Shown here piece by piece: positions 41,796-48,819 of a stretch of 64,000 bases of DNA (positions are counted from its first letter, which is position 1; the number at the start of each line of letters is the position of its first letter). The notes below the pieces were generated by a model. It saw only the letters and a program-made list of their open reading frames with translations. It was not told the DNA's origin and did no database searches. Where the stretch lies: positions 1 to 64,000 of the forward strand of contig NZ_RHOY01000017.1 in NCBI RefSeq assembly GCF_003946725.1, written 5' to 3'. Position numbers and translations under genes: made by a program. Source of the stretch: Agrilactobacillus yilanensis (GTDB lineage: Bacteria; Bacillota; Bacilli; Lactobacillales; Lactobacillaceae).

Positions 41796-42947
41796 ATGGC
41801 AAAAGCACGTTTGATGGATCGACCAGAAGATTTCAAGAAGTTTGGGATTGATCCGACCAAGGTAGAACCGTGGGAAGACGGTATTCGTAACACTGATGAT
41901 ATTGGCAATAACGAGGTTTGGTACTTTGATGCCAACCTTGACGACGGCAGCAAAGTGATTATTGGCTTTCGTCCGAAGTCCGCTAAGGGGATGCGGCAAA
42001 AGGGCTTTGACCCCAACTTGAACTTGGACATCACCCGACCAAATGGTGAGACCACGCAAGAGTTTGCGTTTGCCAGCATTGAGGATAGTTCCATGAGCAA
42101 GGACAAATGTGATGTTCACTTTGGCCCTGACTACTGTACTGGTGATTTCAAGGACTATGATATTCATATCGAAAGCACAGCAACATTAGGTTGCGATTTG
42201 CATTACCGTGCATTGACAGCACCATTTCGCCAAGGGACCTCAGCGTTGGCACTTGGTGATAACGATGAATTTTTCTACACTGATTTATGTGTACCGAAGT
42301 GCGAAGTGACAGGTACGCTTACCTATGATGATAAGACGGTAGAGGTTCACGGTGTGGGCTATCACGATCACCAGTGGATGAACATCTCACCGTTTGCTGC
42401 TTTCCACCACTGGCTGTGGGGCCGGATGTACACGGAGAAGTATATTGTGTACATCTACGACTTCGTTTGCGGTGAGCGTTTTGATTTCACTCGGGTACCA
42501 TACTTCATCGTTGCGGATAACCAAACTGGCGAGATTGTCTTTGAAACTAATGGCAATATTCAAGTGCAGACCGATTTGCAAGAGATGTCAGTTGGTAAGA
42601 GGTTCCCCAAGACTAGTCGCTATCTCTTTGACAATGGTGATGCCCAAGCCGAGTTCTCGGTTACTTGGAAAGAAATTCTGGAGACTCGAGATTCGTACGG
42701 TGATGCACCAGCAGATAAAGCGGAAGCCATCGAACGTGCCAAACAAGCAGGTGTCACTGACATGCAAAAGGTCGTGGGTGGTACCAAGGAAGACTTCGAT
42801 CGAGCCGGCGTTCAGCCGACATACATGCGCTTCTTCGCTGATGGCAAAGTTGTGCTGACGAAGAATGGCGAAGTTTCGCAAAGCAAAGGCAACATGATCT
42901 ATGAATACAATTACATTGGTCGTGAAGACCCACGCGCCGGTGTCTAA
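41796..42947 (+). CDS. CrtC/AttH-type lipocalin-like protein, module 2
   Basis: 383 residues from the ATG at 41796 (AAGGAGG upstream). It resembles the two-domain lipocalin-like family that includes carotenoid 1,2-hydratase CrtC, AttH and, more distantly, fungal lipocalin-like cyclases and kievitone hydratase. Visible marks are EVWYFDANLDDGS near residue 45, the signature GVGYHDHQW near 189, HHWLWGRM and the C-terminal GNMIYEYNYIG. No signal peptide. It is close to the product of 46213-45119 (same start KARLMDRPEDF/RARLMDQPEDF) and more distant from the 43770 product. The reaction is unknown; hydration, isomerisation or cyclisation of a hydrophobic isoprenoid or lipid is the family-level expectation. 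Confidence 0.75.
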   Translation: MAKARLMDRPEDFKKFGIDPTKVEPWEDGIRNTDDIGNNEVWYFDANLDDGSKVIIGFRPKSAKGMRQKGFDPNLNLDITRPNGETTQEFAFASIEDSSMSKDKCDVHFGPDYCTGDFKDYDIHIESTATLGCDLHYRALTAPFRQGTSALALGDNDEFFYTDLCVPKCEVTGTLTYDDKTVEVHGVGYHDHQWMNISPFAAFHHWLWGRMYTEKYIVYIYDFVCGERFDFTRVPYFIVADNQTGEIVFETNGNIQVQTDLQEMSVGKRFPKTSRYLFDNGDAQAEFSVTWKEILETRDSYGDAPADKAEAIERAKQAGVTDMQKVVGGTKEDFDRAGVQPTYMRFFADGKVVLTKNGEVSQSKGNMIYEYNYIGREDPRAGV

Positions 42948-42990
42948 GGCCTTCAATGTGAATCAATGACGAGTACCGAATAATGACACT

Positions 42991-43045
42991 AAAAGATCAG
43001 TAACGAATTACGCGCGAATTGCGGGGAAACGTTGCTGATCTTTTT
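42991..43045 (+). terminator. Terminator after module 2
   Basis: AAAAGATCAG pairs with CTGATCTTTT, with an inner AACG/CGTT pair; a T-run ends it. A second weaker inverted repeat AAACACC/GGTGTTT at 43079-43114 lies at the end of the minus-strand tetR. Confidence 0.75.
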
Positions 43046-43127
43046 GCGATGATTATCAGCGCTTTTGATATGTAAACTAAACACCGTCCAAACTCAAAGT
43101 GAAGAATGGTGTTTGCTTGCTGGTAAG

Positions 43128-43658
43128 TTATTGGGTTCTGGTAATTGTTGCGGCATTCAGTAGTTGTTCCGTCAAGGTGACGAGCTCTGAAAGGGGTACG
43201 TCTTGCTTGAGATGCCAGTCACTGAGCAATTGTGTGAGTCCAGCGGCAATAAAACCGTTTGTGTATGACTGAGTGGCACTATCAGTGAGTTTGAGTGCCT
43301 GCATGCATTCCCTGGCGTTGACCGTCAGTAATTCGTCAAGATGGTTGTCTAGTAAGGTATTGAAAAGCTCGGCGTGTGCTTGATAAAACTGAAAGAACAA
43401 TGTTGCCAATGAATGTAGCGTCAAGGGTAGCCCGTTAAGCGCCACTTCATACTCTTGAAAGATAACTTGTAGGCGATACTGGATTACCTCTTCGCGGCTC
43501 ACAAAAATCGAGTAGAAGGTCTGACGCGATACATTTGCGGTATCGGTTAGTAGACGGATATTGATTTTGGTGAAGGGGATTGTTTTCAATAACTGAAACA
43601 TCGCGTCGACGATCATATCTCGTGAACGAATTGCTGATGGGTTATGGCCGGAGTACAA
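43128..43658 (-). CDS. TetR/AcrR family regulator, module 3
   Basis: About 176 residues from a TTG at 43658 with AAGGA 10 nt upstream; a GTG at 43667 is an alternative. The frame itself runs back over the neighbouring gene and those codons are not believed. The helix-turn-helix is IPFTKINIRLLTDTANVSRQTFYSIF. The rest is a helical ligand domain. It faces the CrtC-like gene at 43770, and a promoter-overlapping palindrome lies between. Confidence 0.78.
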   Translation of the reverse strand: MYSGHNPSAIRSRDMIVDAMFQLLKTIPFTKINIRLLTDTANVSRQTFYSIFVSREEVIQYRLQVIFQEYEVALNGLPLTLHSLATLFFQFYQAHAELFNTLLDNHLDELLTVNARECMQALKLTDSATQSYTNGFIAAGLTQLLSDWHLKQDVPLSELVTLTEQLLNAATITRTQ

Positions 43659-43700
43659 AGTTGACACTTCCTTAAATGTGTATGACTTTCTGTTGAAACA

Positions 43701-43740
43701 TTGACATCTGTACAAGTTATCATTAACATACTCACTTGTA
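43701..43740 (+). promoter_or_regulatory. Promoter and overlapping operator of module 3
   Basis: TTGACA (43701-43706) and TAACAT (43724-43729) are spaced by 17 nt. A perfect inverted repeat TACAAGT (43711-43717) and ACTTGTA (43734-43740) straddles the -10 box, so a TetR dimer bound there would block the promoter. Confidence 0.65.
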
Positions 43741-43769
43741 AAGATGCTTAGACAAGAGAGGAAAGCAAT

Positions 43770-44846
43770 ATGGCAATACAAATCGCACGTGCGGCAAACC
43801 AACCCGAAGATTACGAATACTGGGGTGTCAAGCCTAACCGGGTCGAACCCTGGGAAGATGGAATGCGGACGAAGCCGGAAGATAAATCATTTGAATGGTG
43901 GTATCTTGATGCGTCAATGGATGATGGTAGTAGTGTCGTCTTGACCTTCATGACCAAAGATGCGATGAACTTCGGGACTGAACTGAAGCCCTGGGTTTCA
44001 CTTGAATGGACAGATCAGTCTGGTCAAACGACGACGTATCGTGTTGATGTTAGTGCCACGGCGTTTGAAGCGGCAACGGATCACTGTAAGGTCAAAATCG
44101 GTCAGTGTACGCTTGAAGGCGACTTGAAGCACTACGAGGTTCATTTTGACAATGCGCAAATTCAAGCTGACTTCACTTTTGATAATCTCTTGCCGTCATG
44201 GCGTCCAGCTGCTGGCGCCAATCTGTTTGGTGACCATTACTTTGCGTGGTTGCCTTCTGTACCCGCAGCGCGTGTCAATGCGACAATCGAGCTTGACGGT
44301 CAGACAAGTACGCTGACGGGCACAGGCTACCATGACCATAACTGGGGCAATGAATCAATGCTCAAACTGATGCATCATTGGTATTGGGGACGCGCGGCGG
44401 TTGGCGATTACCAGGTGATTTCGACTGAAACCACTGCCGAAAAAGCGTTTGGATACCAGAAGTTGCCAGTCATGATGATTGCCGACCACGGGGAGCTGGT
44501 CAGTGGCGATGAGAGTAATATGACGGTTGAGGATAGTGATACCATCATTGATCCCACGACTAAGAAGCCCGTACAGCAGACGCTTCGGTATAAGGTCACC
44601 ACTCCCGTTGCGGACTATGTTGTTACTTATGCGGCAACAAAGACGATTTCTGGGTTTAAGATGATTGATCAGCTTTCCGGTATCAAGAAGTTTTTGGCCA
44701 AACTAGCGGGCTTTGATGGCGCCTACTTGCGCTTCACGGGTGAAATCAGCGTTGAAAAATTTGTTGCCGGTCAATCCGTTGATCGGCAAGTCAACCCCAA
44801 GGGAATTTGGGAACTGATGTACTTCGGGAAAACGATCACCGAATAG
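43770..44846 (+). CDS. CrtC/AttH-type lipocalin-like protein, module 3
   Basis: 358 residues, ATG behind GAGAGGAAAG. Same two-domain lipocalin-like family as the 41796 product: WEDGMRTKPEDKSFEWWYLDASMDDG near the start, GTGYHDHNWG near residue 187, HHWYWGR, and a C-terminal barrel ending WELMYFGK. The EWWYLDA form is nearer to classical CrtC/AttH proteins than the EVWYFDA of the two other copies, so this is the divergent member. It is monocistronic, between its tetR and a terminator at 44854. Confidence 0.78.
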   Translation: MAIQIARAANQPEDYEYWGVKPNRVEPWEDGMRTKPEDKSFEWWYLDASMDDGSSVVLTFMTKDAMNFGTELKPWVSLEWTDQSGQTTTYRVDVSATAFEAATDHCKVKIGQCTLEGDLKHYEVHFDNAQIQADFTFDNLLPSWRPAAGANLFGDHYFAWLPSVPAARVNATIELDGQTSTLTGTGYHDHNWGNESMLKLMHHWYWGRAAVGDYQVISTETTAEKAFGYQKLPVMMIADHGELVSGDESNMTVEDSDTIIDPTTKKPVQQTLRYKVTTPVADYVVTYAATKTISGFKMIDQLSGIKKFLAKLAGFDGAYLRFTGEISVEKFVAGQSVDRQVNPKGIWELMYFGKTITE

Positions 44847-44853
44847 CAGTTTT

Positions 44854-44883
44854 AAGGGTCGATCATACTAGGTCGACCTTTTT
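44854..44883 (+). terminator. Terminator after the module 3 CrtC-like gene
   Basis: AAGGGTCGA and TCGACCTT pair around a short loop, followed by TTTTT. Confidence 0.75.
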
Positions 44884-45059
44884 GGGATTGCCCGGGGAAA
44901 TGCTGACCCAATGGTGATTGGGGATGGCTATTTACAATGACATTGACGACTCCGCTTGACTTACTGATGCCAGACACCGCACAAAACATTGAGACTCTGA
45001 CTAAACCAATAGTCGACGCGAAATGCATGAAATTTCACCACAAATGCATATCTAACAAC

Positions 45060-45098
45060 AATCGCCGTACAAGAGATTGGCTTCTCTGTACGGCGATT
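45060..45098. terminator. Strong hairpin between convergent modules 3 and 4
   Basis: A perfect 12-bp inverted repeat (AATCGCCGTACA and its complement) with a 15-nt centre that itself pairs partly (AGAGA/TCTCT). It lies at the end of the minus-strand CrtC-like gene. The 170 nt before it show no gene. Confidence 0.6.
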
Positions 45099-45118
45099 GC
45101 TGTTAATTGATATCAAGT

Positions 45119-46213
45119 TCAGACATGGGCTTCGGCATCAGGCTTGCCCAGGTAGGCATACTCGTAAATCATATCGCCACGGCTAGTTGACTTACTCCCA
45201 CTTGCATCGGTGTAGATTACCGTGCCTTTGGCGTAGTAACGCATGTAAGCCGGCTCTGCATCGATGGCATCGAATTGCTTCTTGGCTGCTTCGGGCATGT
45301 TGGTGTACATGTCACGCACTTCGATCTCATCTTGCCAGGTGATATCCAAATCCACACTGGAGCCATCTTCATTGGTGAAGAGGTAGTGACTGTTTTTTGG
45401 ATATTCACGGCCAATTTGTGCTTGCATGTACAGCGTTTTGTCCAGCGTGAAGTGGCCGTCTGTTTCAAACAACAATTTGCCTGTTTCATTGTCTAGCAAG
45501 CCGAACATCGGTAGCTTGGCAAAGTCGTACCGCTTAGAGGCAACGAAATCATAGATATATACTGTGTAGCGGTTGGTGTACATGCGCCCCCAGAGCCAGT
45601 GGTGATACAAGGCAATCGGGTTTTGGGACATCCATTGGTGATCGTGGTAACCAAGACCTACGACAACGTGTTCCACGCCATCATAGGTGATGGTGCCGGT
45701 GACCTTGTTTTTCGGTACTGCCAGATCGGTATGGTGGTCTTCGTCGTGATCACCGAACGCAACGATAGCGGTGCCTTGCCGGAATGGGTCAGTTAACGCT
45801 TCGTAGTGCAAGTCGCAGCCAACCCCATTCGTTGGGGCAACATGGATATCGTATTGCTTAAAATCACCTTTGGCGGTATCGGTCCCGTATTTCAAGTCGC
45901 AACCTTCAGTATCGCCGGTGGTGGATTCAGCGTCTGTGAAGTAGTGGAAATCGGACTTGGTTTCACCCTTTGGTGTGGTGATTAGAATGTTAACGTTTGG
46001 CGAATCCGTTGTTTCTGCCATCTTAGCTGGGTCTTTGGGCCGGAACCCGACGACGCTCTTGGTCCCATCCTCGAAGGTAGCATCAAAGTACCAAACCTCA
46101 TTGTGACCTGGGGCTGGGGTTTCGCGGCGGGCTTCCTCCCACAATTCTACCTTGTTGGGGTTAATACCTAGTTGCTTAAAATCTTCTGGTTGATCCATTA
46201 AACGTGCTCTCAT
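45119..46213 (-). CDS. CrtC/AttH-type lipocalin-like protein, module 4
   Basis: 364 residues from the ATG at 46213 (AGGAGGT upstream; an upstream in-frame TTG is less likely). It is a clear paralogue of the 41796 product: start RARLMDQPEDFKQLGI, EVWYFDATFEDG, FRQGT, GLGYHDHQW near residue 187, LWGRMYT, then the end GDMIYEYAYLG. No signal peptide. It is divergent from the tetR at 46353. Its C-terminal region also matches the fragment at 46937-47071. Confidence 0.76.
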   Translation of the reverse strand: MRARLMDQPEDFKQLGINPNKVELWEEARRETPAPGHNEVWYFDATFEDGTKSVVGFRPKDPAKMAETTDSPNVNILITTPKGETKSDFHYFTDAESTTGDTEGCDLKYGTDTAKGDFKQYDIHVAPTNGVGCDLHYEALTDPFRQGTAIVAFGDHDEDHHTDLAVPKNKVTGTITYDGVEHVVVGLGYHDHQWMSQNPIALYHHWLWGRMYTNRYTVYIYDFVASKRYDFAKLPMFGLLDNETGKLLFETDGHFTLDKTLYMQAQIGREYPKNSHYLFTNEDGSSVDLDITWQDEIEVRDMYTNMPEAAKKQFDAIDAEPAYMRYYAKGTVIYTDASGSKSTSRGDMIYEYAYLGKPDAEAHV

Positions 46214-46304
46214 GGTCAGATGACCTCCTTTGGTTGATAGGTAAAGCATAGCTGGGGGAGGCGAAGTTGTGTACGGTCAACTACGAGTGAAATGTGAGTT
46301 ATGT

Positions 46305-46333
46305 TATAATTTAGGCAAAAGTGTTACCTAAAT
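46305..46333 (+). promoter_or_regulatory. Promoter and candidate operator of module 4
   Basis: TATAAT at 46305-46310 is overlapped by a perfect inverted repeat ATTTAGG (46309-46315) and CCTAAAT (46327-46333) with an 11-nt centre, 20 nt before the tetR start. Confidence 0.6.
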
Positions 46334-46352
46334 ACGAAAGTGGTGGGATTAG

Positions 46353-46871
46353 ATGGACCTACGAACTGAACGGACATTACAGTGGATTGAGCAGGCCTTT
46401 ATTGACGGCGTGGTGACTGATGGCTTTGACAAGGTCACCGTCAGCCAAATTGCGACCGCAGCCAACATTAGCCGCAAAACCTTCTACGCCCATTATTTAG
46501 ATAAATATGATTTGGCGGAAAAGTTAGCTGATACCCTGTTGGCACAGTATGAGACGTCTCTGAACGAACGGTTGACGAATCGTGAGGCAGATCTGCAAGA
46601 CATGGTGGATATGCTGATTAGTGATGAGCATGAAGGGCGCTTGCTGCGCGCCTTGCTCACAATCCATACAGAAGAGTTCGACTTTGAGCATCGCTTCGGG
46701 AGGCTATTATCCGATCGAATCCGGGCGTATTGGCATACCGATGACGAGCTTGAACAAGAAATCCTGGTGAGTTATGCTTTGACGACCATTCGTCATTATG
46801 CGTGGTCTGGTGAGGCGTTCTCTCGTGAACGGCAACACCGAATTGTCCAACGGCTAGCCAATATGTTTTAG
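46353..46871 (+). CDS. TetR/AcrR family regulator, module 4
   Basis: 172 residues, ATG behind GGTGGG. Helix-turn-helix FDKVTVSQIATAANISRKTFYAHYLDKYDLAEKL is a textbook TetR pattern. The C-terminal domain is helical. It is followed by a hairpin terminator at 46882-46925 and faces the CrtC-like gene on the other strand. Confidence 0.82.
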   Translation: MDLRTERTLQWIEQAFIDGVVTDGFDKVTVSQIATAANISRKTFYAHYLDKYDLAEKLADTLLAQYETSLNERLTNREADLQDMVDMLISDEHEGRLLRALLTIHTEEFDFEHRFGRLLSDRIRAYWHTDDELEQEILVSYALTTIRHYAWSGEAFSRERQHRIVQRLANMF

Positions 46872-46881
46872 TGCCGTTGCA

Positions 46882-46925
46882 AAAAGCCCAGCAATCGCCA
46901 AAATCAGGCAGGTTGCTGGGCTTTT
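46882..46925. terminator. Bidirectional terminator after the module 4 tetR
   Basis: AAAAGCCCAGCAA and TTGCTGGGCTTTT form a perfect 13-bp stem. Confidence 0.8.
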
Positions 46926-46936
46926 ATCGCGGAACC

Positions 46937-47071
46937 TTAGATGCTGGCGCGGGAATCCTTTTTACCAATGTATGGGAACTTGTAAATCATTGAACCCGGT
47001 TCCTGAATATTTGAGTAACCGGCAATATCTAGATTCAGTGTCCCATTAGCAAAGTAGCGAATGTATGTAAC
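46937..47071 (-). pseudogene. C-terminal remnant of a fourth CrtC/AttH-like gene
   Basis: A 44-codon open stretch on the minus strand ends in TAA and reads YIRYFANGTLNL, then GSMIYKFPYIGKKDSRASI. It aligns with the last 45 residues of the two paralogues (YMRYYAKGT..GDMIYEYAYLGK and YMRFFADGK..GNMIYEYNYIG). The upstream codon is TAG, and no N-terminal part is present. Confidence 0.7.
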
Positions 47072-47104
47072 CTAAAAATGATGTATTAAGTAAATTATAA
47101 TTCA

Positions 47105-47267
47105 TTATAATTCATTCGGATTGAGGACACCGTTGCGGAGATAGTTCGCCGCAATACTGGCAAGCTTTTCGGGTGTTTCTTTGGTGTCACGTTCGAACCA
47201 CGCAATTAAGAGGTTGTAAATGGCCCCGGTCACGAAGTATAGGCGGTAGATAGCCAGATCGTCTACG
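47105..47267 (-). pseudogene. C-terminal remnant of a fifth TetR regulator
   Basis: The end of a minus-strand frame reads DMTVDDLAIYRLYFVTGAIYNLLIAWF and KETPEKLASIAANYL. It matches the C-terminal part of the module 2 regulator (YRIYFIAGGMLNTAIQWL, KESPEQIANTF). Its N-terminal two thirds, including the helix-turn-helix, are gone; the sequence joins the lysozyme remnant at about 47280. Confidence 0.7.
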
Positions 47268-47280
47268 GTCATATCGCCAG

Positions 47281-47790
47281 CCGTCCTTGGCAACCGCGTT
47301 GGTGTAGGTGACTTTCTTGCCCCCAGACTTCTCTTTGGCAAACGCCGTCGCTAGCTCTAGCGTGTATTTCTTGCCGTGCTTGGCAACGTAGTCGATAAAG
47401 CCGCCACCGTAGTTGTAGCTTTGAATGGCGGTGTTGAGATCTACGCCCGCAGCTTTCATGCTTTTCAGCAGCGACGCGAAATACTTCACGCCTTGCTTGA
47501 TGGACGCTTCGGTGTCTAACGTGTTGACAGGCAGTCCCAGTGATTCACTAGCCTGCATCACATCGCCACCTTTGCCGCCAGATTCGACCTGCATGATGGC
47601 GAGTATCACCATCACTTGGTCTGAAATGCCAAACTCCTTGCAATACTTTTCGACCGTCAGCTTGTGCTTGTAGACTTCAGCGGATAAGTTCATTGCATCG
47701 GCTGTGATCGCAGAGGCAGACTGATCTTCGTCATCAGCAGAGGCGATGACTGCAAAGAATTCTTGTTGCCAATATACAACGAGACATAAC
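47281..47790 (-). pseudogene. Truncated lysozyme-like protein of a conjugation system (Tn916 Orf14-like)
   Basis: The minus-strand frame reads through VTVEKYCKEFGISDQVMVILAIMQVESGG-type sequence (KEFGISDQ, AIMQVESGGKGGDVMQASES, GVKYFASLL, IQSYNYGGGFIDY), the lysozyme-like domain of the cell-wall hydrolases carried by Tn916-type elements. Upstream codons stay open (with EDQSASAITADA) to about 47790, where similarity ends without a start, and downstream the frame breaks into the TetR remnant. The peptidase part is missing. It is evidence that a conjugative element once lay here. Confidence 0.65.
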
Positions 47791-47877
47791 CAACTGCAGG
47801 CAAGATTTTTTAAACTCTGTGTCCACTACACTTATCAAGAACCACGATTTAGTGGTGACAGAAGAGTTGAGAAGTAA

Positions 47878-48405
47878 AAACCTGCTTCGCAATCACGCCT
47901 TAGCAATGAGTATCGCCGAAGTTGGTTTGAAGATAAGCTGCTTAATTATGAAACATTTCTTGCTGTTCATAAATATATTTTTGGCGATCTTTATGAATGG
48001 GCAGGAGCAATCAGAACAATACCTATTTACAAAGAAGAAGCAGTTTTAGGTGGTGTGTCTTTAAATTATGGAGATATCAAATCAATTCAGCTTCAAATTG
48101 AGACGGTTATCTATGAGTTGAATCAAGTAGAATGGTCTGAAATTAGTGTGGAAGATATGATTTCGTTGTTCTCAGATTTGATTACTCGATTATGGCTAAT
48201 CCATCCATTTAGAGAAGGAAATACTCGAACGGTGACGCGGTTTGCCGGTTTATTTGCAAATGCTAAAGGGTCTCCTTTGAATTCAAAATTTTTAAGAGAC
48301 CATGCTAGCTATGTAAGAAAGTCTCTCGTTCTATATTGTGTTGAAGAAGCGCCTGAAAAAGAATATTTCTTGAATATAATGAGGGACGCAATCAACGATT
48401 TTTAG
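47878..48405 (+). pseudogene. Fic/DOC family protein, probably N-terminally truncated
   Basis: From about 47930 the frame reads WFEDKLLNYETFLAVHKYIFGDLYEWAG, typical of a Fic core, and continues to the active-site motif HPFREGNTRTVTRF (HxFx[DE]GN-type; usual Fic proteins AMPylate targets). A TAA at 47875-47877 closes the frame, and only a GTG at 48055 or weak codons could start it, so the N-terminus, including any inhibitory helix, is missing. No antitoxin is visible next to it. Confidence 0.6.
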
Positions 48406-48590
48406 GTAAGAGTGTACCGTTACATTATTAATGTAGTCTCGTTCTGGGTTGCAGTTAGTATTTGGGTACGATTTTAGGTACGAATACCATAAAATTAGTT
48501 AAAATCCGTTGAAATAGCACTTTTATAAAAAGTGGGATAAACCGTGATGTTAAAACGAATTTTAATTAATGTTGTTATTTATACGCGGAG
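48406..48590. other. Right end of element A, no gene
   Basis: 185 nt without a coding frame. It holds two copies of GGTACGA (48465-48471, 48477-48483), a motif also found at 36555-36561 near the left end, and a CACTTTT/AAAAGTG hairpin at about 48519. Integrase arm sites are a possible explanation. Confidence 0.35.
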
Positions 48591-48639
48591 CCAGGTCTCA
48601 AGAAGGCTCGTAAGGCTAGTCAGTTCTCAAAGCGTTAAT
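48591..48639 (+). other. Middle attachment site (recoded rpsI tail)
   Basis: It encodes the same S9 tail [15 protein letters not shown] plus stop as rpsI, but nine bases differ, all synonymous and shifted to G/C third positions and an AGT serine. It is not preceded by the rest of rpsI. It marks the junction of elements A and B, and the CGTTAAT end matches the other two sites. Confidence 0.85.
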
Positions 48640-48690
48640 TCACTGCGAGAAACGCCGTTACACCGGCGTTCAGACGAATATTTTTACCGA

Positions 48691-48727
48691 AAAGCAATCG
48701 GCCCAATTATGGGTTGGTTGCTTTTTT
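48691..48727 (+). terminator. Element B terminator next to the middle att site
   Basis: AAGCAAtcggCCCA pairs with TGGGttgGTTGCTT, followed by TTTTTT. It sits in the same place relative to the att core as the terminator at 36590 in element A. Confidence 0.8.
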
Positions 48728-48733
48728 CGTGTG

Positions 48734-48760
48734 AAATTTGGCCGATTTTGGGCCGATTTA
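48734..48760 (+). repeat. Terminal direct repeat of element B, left copy
   Basis: 27 bp containing TTGGCCGATTTT and GGCCGATTTA in tandem; recurs with one mismatch at 61136-61162. It is within 150 nt of the att core, as expected of integrase arm-binding sites. Confidence 0.6.
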
Positions 48761-48819
48761 GCGGTGAGGTGCGCTCAACCCTCAAGTTTGGCGGTGAGTT
48801 CTTACGTTGTTGGGCGTGA

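Larger units (their letters stand above)
36478..48639. mobile_element. Integrated element A (rpsI-targeted island with CrtC-like/TetR cassette)
   Basis: About 12.1 kb between the rpsI tail and the middle att site. It begins with a terminator and a minus-strand tyrosine recombinase, continues with four divergent TetR/target modules, and ends in degraded genes (CrtC-like and TetR ends, conjugation lysozyme, Fic). No relaxase, replication or excision protein is visible, so it is either a non-autonomous island or the eroded remainder of a larger element. Codon choice is less AT-rich than the flanking ribosomal genes. Confidence 0.8.

Noticed and set aside
41598-42167. 189-codon minus-strand frame across the module 2 genes
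   Set aside because: It is antisense to two well-supported genes with good starts, and its composition shows no protein features.
47819-48049. 76-codon plus-strand frame upstream of the Fic fragment
   Set aside because: It is out of frame with the clear Fic core sequence in the same DNA and has no motif; the Fic frame explains the region better.
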